From Opisthorchis felineus (taxonomy: Eukaryota; Platyhelminthes; Trematoda; Opisthorchiida; Opisthorchiidae), in contig SJOL01006595.1 of NCBI GenBank assembly GCA_004794785.1, forward strand, positions 208,601 through 272,600: a stretch of 64,000 bases of DNA, written 5' to 3'. The notes under the pieces are model-generated. The model was not told where the DNA came from, ran no database searches, and saw only the letters and a program-made list of their open reading frames with translations. Positions 57,492 to 64,000 of the stretch are shown here, piece after piece (the first letter of the stretch is position 1; the number at the start of each line of letters is the position of its first letter). The position numbers and the translations under genes are program-made.

Positions 57492-60400
57492 GAGGCACAA
57501 GCGGGACTTAAATGCAAGCAGAACAGCTTATTCGCTCACCTACTTACATTGCGAAGAGTACAACGGTTTAAAGGCTCCATGATATCTAGCTGTCCGAGGT
57601 AGCCACAAAATCTACATTCGTGAAAAGGCTACTTTGAAAAACGGATTTTTAGGCTAGTTTTAACATCAACGTGTAAAAATGGTCTTTTTTGGTCATGCAA
57701 CTTTCCGAGTTTAAATCATTATATCGTTGTTATCTTCTAGGATCAAGCAGAACCACCAATCTTGGAATGTGGAAGGCTGTTTCACTGGGTGTGAGGAAAC
57801 AAGATTTACAGTCACAATTTGTCAGGTGAATTAAGTTTATATTGCGAATACAGAGGCGAGGGTAGTATATGCAAAACATGGGTTTACCAGAGCGTAACAG
57901 ATTTCACAGGGGAACGTGTAAAACCTGTTGGCCGAATTCCAGGTACATGTCAGTTAGCATGGGAATGCGGAGACAGCCACTTCGGCAAGGTTGATACGTG
58001 TCTGGGTGCCAGAAAGTAAAAGTGCACCCTCGTTTGGGTTCAGAACGAGATCAACAGTCTGAAGCAGTGTCTAATCATTAGCTACGGCATCCAGTAACTG
58101 GGAAAGAAAGTTAGGTCACAGGCCACCAAGTTGATTTGACATCAGCCTTCACTATTCCGATGAGGAACCAGAACGCACGTGTCCTCATACCCGCCGAGAA
58201 AGATGAAATAACACCATTCGAGCCTTCACTGTTTGTGCAGTAAAAAATTCGATATAATATCAAGCTCACCTTAGGCTTAACGTGTATTTTGTCTTTCTTC
58301 AATGATCGATCGGTTTGTTAAGTACGCAACTAATTTAAACTTTTGGGAGGCTACAAAAAATTAAGTTTTCTTGTTGCTGGTAATTAGGTACTGACGATGC
58401 ATATCTAGTTCCATTATATGCTTCAATAAGACCACGTGCTGTGAAGAATATAATCTAGATTGCCCTAATATCTGTGACGTGAGCTCTTTAAAATAAGCCT
58501 GTAAACGAAAACGAGAAATTGGCGAATGTTTCTCTGTCACTCCATTCTTGCGGGAAATCCAGCCGGAGGATCTCACGAGTTTGAAATGGGAAATCAGTAT
58601 TGAAACTCTCTGGGCAGCTATGTGGATCTCTAGCACTAAGCCACAACTGTATGTTTGGTTTGTAGTGCGAATTGATCCCTAAATTCTGCAGTTATCATCG
58701 TGTCACATGGTGTTATATTCCTAAAAATTTCAGGTGGGTCTTGGGAGTTGATCACTCGCTTTCCGGTGCATCTCTACTGCACTGCCCTACTTCGTTATAA
58801 AGTTGATTTGTTGTCCAAGGTGAGATACAGTATCATAATGCACTCACTTCATAAATTATGTATGGAAGAAGTACTTTGCAAACTTTTTGGTCGTACGATG
58901 CTCGGATGCAGCTGAATAACTTTGGGTCTACAGTAATTATATGCACTAAGTCCTGCCTTGCAAGAGAGCGGAGTAAGCGCAGTTACATGTGTTTCAGTTG
59001 CCTTCAGTCAATAGGGAAATGAACCGAAAATGGAAAACGTTTCGGATAAGACCAACCATCATCCACCATATGACACAAAAGTTGTTGCGAGACAAGAACA
59101 ATTTAGTTCACAGTTCGCCAGCAGCTCGTGAGTGCCGCTCGATGTGGTTGGATCGGGGGATGACCGTAATGATGCCAGCGGTTTACAGGGATTTTCATCA
59201 ATGGTCTGACGATGTTGGCCTTATCTTTCTGTCCGATTTGTCATAAAAGTCAATGTGACAGTTTTATTTTGCTTGTGAACTGATGATAGATGCCTCCAAG
59301 AATGTACGGAGGCTTTAAAAATTGAACCGGTTTGGTAGACGGGCTCCTCTTTTAAGTTTACGAAGTGACTCCTCGCCAATGAATGAGAACCTTGTGCTTG
59401 GGAACTTTGTGCTGTTCGTTATTGGATGCTTTATCATTGGGTTATCCTTATAAAAATAATGCGGATAATATCTGCACTACTTTGGGCCCATATTCTCCAG
59501 TCACTCATTGGACCTTTTAAGAAATAAAAATCCTCTACAACGAGCCATGACGACGCCCACTGGAACAGGATCTTATAAATGGGTGGAAAGAATCAGTTGT
59601 TATTATATTTCAGAAGCCACCTAGAAATAAGGTATGTTTAACGAAATCAGATTTTTTAGTCAAACTAAGGGGTGAAGAAGTGAGATGACTGAGTGGGGTA
59701 AGTCTTTGTCACCGGTACAATAAAAATTCTAAAGACCACGCGAAAACCCTACATCATATTAAAAAGGGTCTATGTCATACAGAGGAGTTTTCTCCCACAA
59801 AATACCGAAAGATGTTTAATCAATCTTAAAACACTGAGAATGAATGATAAATACCCTTTTGGTGTGCACTCGCATACATCCGTTTATTGTACAGCTTTCT
59901 CTGGCCATTTGAGCAGACCAATTTTTTCATAATAAATGGATTACCAGTTGGGGACTACTCGGTCGGAGTTGCTGAAATTTTAGCTTCAAAATCACCAGCT
60001 AAACATCCTGAAATATGAGACTTATTGAGGTAAACAAACAAGTCCCACGACATATGTCGACAGAATTTTCACAACTGTCAAGCGATTTCAATTAAGCCCC
60101 GGAAGTGAGACAACCTGAAGCTAAAAGGTAACATACATTTGTGGAGGTAAACTAACTGCACGACATTTTGAAAGAGAGCTAAGTCCACTTAGTATAATGC
60201 GGCGCACCAAAGCAGTCAGATCACTGGCCGTCTCCCCTTTCGTTCGCTAGGACAAATATCTCACCGGTTGCTACATCTTATAAAAAACACATTGATATAC
60301 AGAAGTCGTGGTGATTGCTAGTATGGAAGACCACACTTAGCCTTTCAAAACATGTGGTAGCAGCCAAAGCAGAAGGGGCAGGAGGTATTGCCCCTTCGAA

Positions 60401-63400
60401 ATGAGCAAAGTTTTGTCCGACTTTCCAAGAGAATGAAACAAGCTGTGAAGTGCTTTTATTGGAAGAGTACACTGCCTACTTTGTGATTTCAAGCTCGCAG
60501 TATCAAGCGTGACACTCAATATACCTCAGAGACGTGTGAAAAAAGCCGTTAATTGAAGAGCTCCAAATCGTACTACCGAAATCTAGGGACTGCTGCTCTA
60601 TGAAGTAACCACCGGACATGCTCCAGTCACTTGGTTGCTGTTCTATCATTATTCGATATGGTTAAAATTAAGTCTGCCAGAAACAACTGAATAGCCATTA
60701 GGTACCACATAAACCAGTCCGCGCAAAACTATCAGCCACATACGGAAAAAGGCGAAAACTCGCTACTCGTACTGACAGTTGCATGTAAATTTAAGGAAAT
60801 TGTGTCAGCCAAAAATGCTTCCTGGGCTTTCTATGGAGGAAAAGGTTGATAGCTCAGGCAGCGTAGACGATCGTTGGCTCGTTAGCTGAGCTGGGCAATT
60901 TGATTGCAAACGTTTCATCATCAATCGACGTGACATCATCAGTGCGTTCTTAGGGAGCGTACTGGTACGTAGCGATGGGCTGGTGGTTGTGCACAGCCAC
61001 CAGCTTTCAGATCTCTTCGCGTACCGGCACCTCATGAATAGAGGTCTTGCACTGCTTTACGAGCGCGAGTTACTGGGTGTTCACATAGTCTTCAGTGGGG
61101 AAGTCGGCAAAATGTGCGGGTTACGTGGCACTGTTCTATCGCTTGTGATTCAACGCTATTCATCTTTATTGCTTCGCTAGTGTAAACGTATGCAATCCAC
61201 GAAGTATTTGGCCATCGAAGCCTACGGTGAGTTCAGTAACCGAAAATGAACACCGCCCTGATTGGCGAAAAAGAAGATTATCCTCAGGAAGCCTCCGTTG
61301 TGGTCGTTCAGGATAGGTCATATACCGTTGACGTGCGTCATAAGAAACCCAAAATGCAGTGACGGTAGAAATGCAACCGTATGCTTAAATTCCACTTTTT
61401 ACCCTAGGTTCATGTATAATAAAGTGAAAATAGCTAACCTTGGATAATTTTTGTTAGTCTTGAACTAGTTAGCTTGGTAACCGTCTGTTTGTGCATACCT
61501 ATTTGTATTTCGACAATGAGAGAGATTAACCATTGTCTCTGTAAATTCTGTCCCATAAGCTACTCGTCAACTATCTCGTTACGTTCACAATACTTTACTA
61601 ACGAAAGACTGAAGTCTGAGTGCAACATGAATCAAAAACACGACAGCCTTCCGCATTTTTTTCAATGAGCATGATACTGTGTGTAACGAATCATTGCAAA
61701 TCGAAAACAGCAGCGACGTCCATAGCCTTCCTCAAGCGTTACTTGAGAAAATGGGAGGAAGCACTGTCTCTGAAAACTATTGTTTGTATTATAATCAAGG
61801 AGCTCAGCTGCTGAATTATTCTTTGATAGAAAAACTCAAGTAACTTGTAAAAATCTTAGTTGTTTCAACTACTTGGTTTAAAGGCTAACTTTTAACTGCG
61901 GTGTTGTTTCATGTTCTTGAGGACTAGTATACCTCATAGTACACACTTTCAAGTATTATGTACACCATATTAATGATGCCCCTGGATGACGCATTCCAAT
62001 GCAGAGCTTTTGGACAAACGGGATACTTGTGTATGGCTATCTAGGAGACGGTAACTAATTAAATATCTTAAGTTACAACTTCAACTGCTTGCAGTACTGC
62101 CTTTGCGAAATCTTATGAGTAAATCGATCTCATCACAGCCGAAGTATTCTGAATCTGGAGTACGCTGTATTTTGCACTTCGCTGCAAACATAAAGAGATT
62201 GTTAGAAGACAAATAATTCCAAATGCTACCCGTATATGATCAGTTAATTTAAGTAATCAGGTGAGTTTGAGCTTTCCCTCCAAAGGAGAAAATGTCTAAT
62301 ATTTTGTATGAGCTATTTTGCTTAGAGAAGGACACACCGCTGTGCAGTGCTTGTTAGATACACTCGCAGTTGAATAGTCACTTCGACAATTAAAGCAAAT
62401 TCGAAAGGAGCTTTGTGAAGCTCATGAAATTCCGTTCGCTCCATTTCCATGAATGTATTCGACCAATCACTACATGCCAGTTTCTGAAATTTAACCAATC
62501 TGGATGGAGTGTATTCGATGCTAGCTGTTTGCATCACATTCGGTTCGGATCGGATGTATGTCTTCGAGCTCAAATATAACGCATATGGACTGTGCGCGGA
62601 GGAAATCCATCGTGATTAAAAGGCTGATGTTTTCAACCACAAGATACTGTTTCCATTGTAGCATGCTTTAAACTATTTAGCGGTAAGTGACAAAAGTTTG
62701 AAAGTGAAGGACCAACCTTCTGTTGTAGTATATTGTTAGGTATACCTGCCAAGATACATCGAGATAAGACGGATATCGGATGACGGAACAAAACGGTAGG
62801 TTTTAAGTTGAAAGCTGGTGCTTGGTTTTCAATAATGCTGGCAAAGACATGATCTTTTCTTACCGAAACACGTGAAGCCATAGAAAATTTAATCGAAGCC
62901 AATTTGCTCCCATCAAAAATAACAAGGAGATCTAATGTATGGTTTCGCTAAAAGTCTTTGCGGAAACATGTGCATATCAACCGAATGCTTGTGGACCTGC
63001 GTCCCGGTTATACTCTGCTCTGAAACACATCTGTCTAAGTGTTCAACATTCTTTGATCCACAGCCGATGTGGTTCATTCTTCAAGAGTAACCGTCTTCCA
63101 ATCATTCGTTGGGCAAAGACAACAAATTACGCATCTTTACTGTGCTTCTCATCTTAGATGATTTTTTGATTTTCACTGATGTAGAGGGAGAAGTTATGAA
63201 CATATTGCAATTTTACATCAGTATATCTGAGTGTAATTCCGAGGATGTTGCTTTGCCTCAAAACTTAACTACGACCGTCGAGAGTGCCCGAAACGTCACC
63301 TGTTTTGCCTCATTGCTGAATGTGGATTGGCGGAGGATTTTCTTCACAGTCTAAGCGTCGACATAGATTTATTTATATGTTTCCGGGTGTTTGATGTTCT

Positions 63401-64000
63401 AGCTGTTTATTCTGTCTATTTATTCTTTCTGCCGTTTCCATGCAAATGCTGTTTGATATATTGATCCTGGCTATCTTAAGAATGTTTGTAATTTTTGCCA
63501 TTAGGTCCTCTCTCTTAATAAATTCTGTGCAAAAACGGCTGGCTGATAATGTATTCAATATTACTAACCTTCAGCTCTATATTCATAAACTAAGAAAATT
63601 TTGAAGGTTTGTATGTGCATAAAGCATGCTTGTTCAATTACAACTCTATGCCTTTGTCGAACAGGTAGAAGTTACCAAGGTTTTGGGATCTCATCAACAG
63701 AACTGTAACAAAACACTAAATTCACTCTCCAGTTTGAGCGGAGTTCTTATAATTAGTGTTGAAAACCGTAATACCGCTGCCTCTTATATTCATTTCTAGG
63801 CTACGTGGTATATCTTCGAGTAATTCTTAATTTTACCACCTCCACTATCCTAAACTCGTTTTCTCTGTGAGGCATACCTGAGAAACAAAACTCACAATCG
63901 CGATTATTGTTCTAAAATGTTTTACAGTTTAACTGAGTCCTCGGCAGTCAGGGCTGAATTCCTGGTGGCAGAGTGACGTTTGTATGTAGGGTTCTGCAAA
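57492..64000. other. No gene recognised
   Basis: Short open frames only. At 60805-61035 on the minus strand two overlapping frames look somewhat protein-like (for example DDVTSIDDETFAIKLPSSAN), but stops and the lack of splice edges prevent a call. Confidence 0.35.

Noticed and set aside
60805..61035. Minus-strand protein-like frame(s)
   Set aside because: Two competing frames, stops within the better-looking one, and no credible exon boundaries.

Overview
This window looks like nuclear DNA of an animal with an intron-rich genome. Protein-coding information comes in short exons between GT-AG introns that range from 37 nt to over 6 kb. There are no bacterial-style operons, and most of the sequence is non-coding and around 40% GC by eye. 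The mix of very small and very large introns plus a retrotransposon of R2 type would suit a parasitic flatworm, but that is an inference. I saw no rRNA or tRNA gene to anchor it.

Three things can be supported well. First, about 24.6 kb (roughly 1461-26093, minus strand) holds part of an ionotropic glutamate receptor gene. I could reconstruct nine exons by joining splice signals and reading frames: amino-terminal domain (25806-26093, 25683-25768, 20643-20963), linker (19623-19713, 12846-12969), ligand-binding half S1 (8886-8995, 7848-7938, 2306-2633), M1 and pore loop (2306-2633), and a probable first piece of S2 (1461-1600). The signal-peptide exon, a small exon before the linker, the M3 exon and the rest of S2/M4 were not found or lie outside. 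The position that corresponds to the Q/R/N pore site is leucine. Second, 52395-53435 (minus) is a complete SOX-family HMG-box transcription factor reading frame with a 50-nt intron in its 5' leader. Third, the 6.6-kb receptor intron between 12970 and 19622 contains a decayed R2-superclade non-LTR retrotransposon on the opposite (plus) strand, 14355-16933. It has two C2H2 zinc fingers, reverse transcriptase and a restriction-like endonuclease. Directly upstream of its coding part lies a sequence that folds as an HDV-like self-cleaving ribozyme (14355-14428), which would define its 5' end.

Elsewhere there are weaker items: a degraded LINE-type reverse-transcriptase tail (27270-27590), a 223-codon open frame in a receptor intron, two possible plus-strand exons (27774-28137 and 41700-41971), an almost perfect 30-bp hairpin (57427-57491), and several short repeats. 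The large region 28-52 kb and the region upstream of the SOX gene (54-64 kb) showed no gene I can defend.
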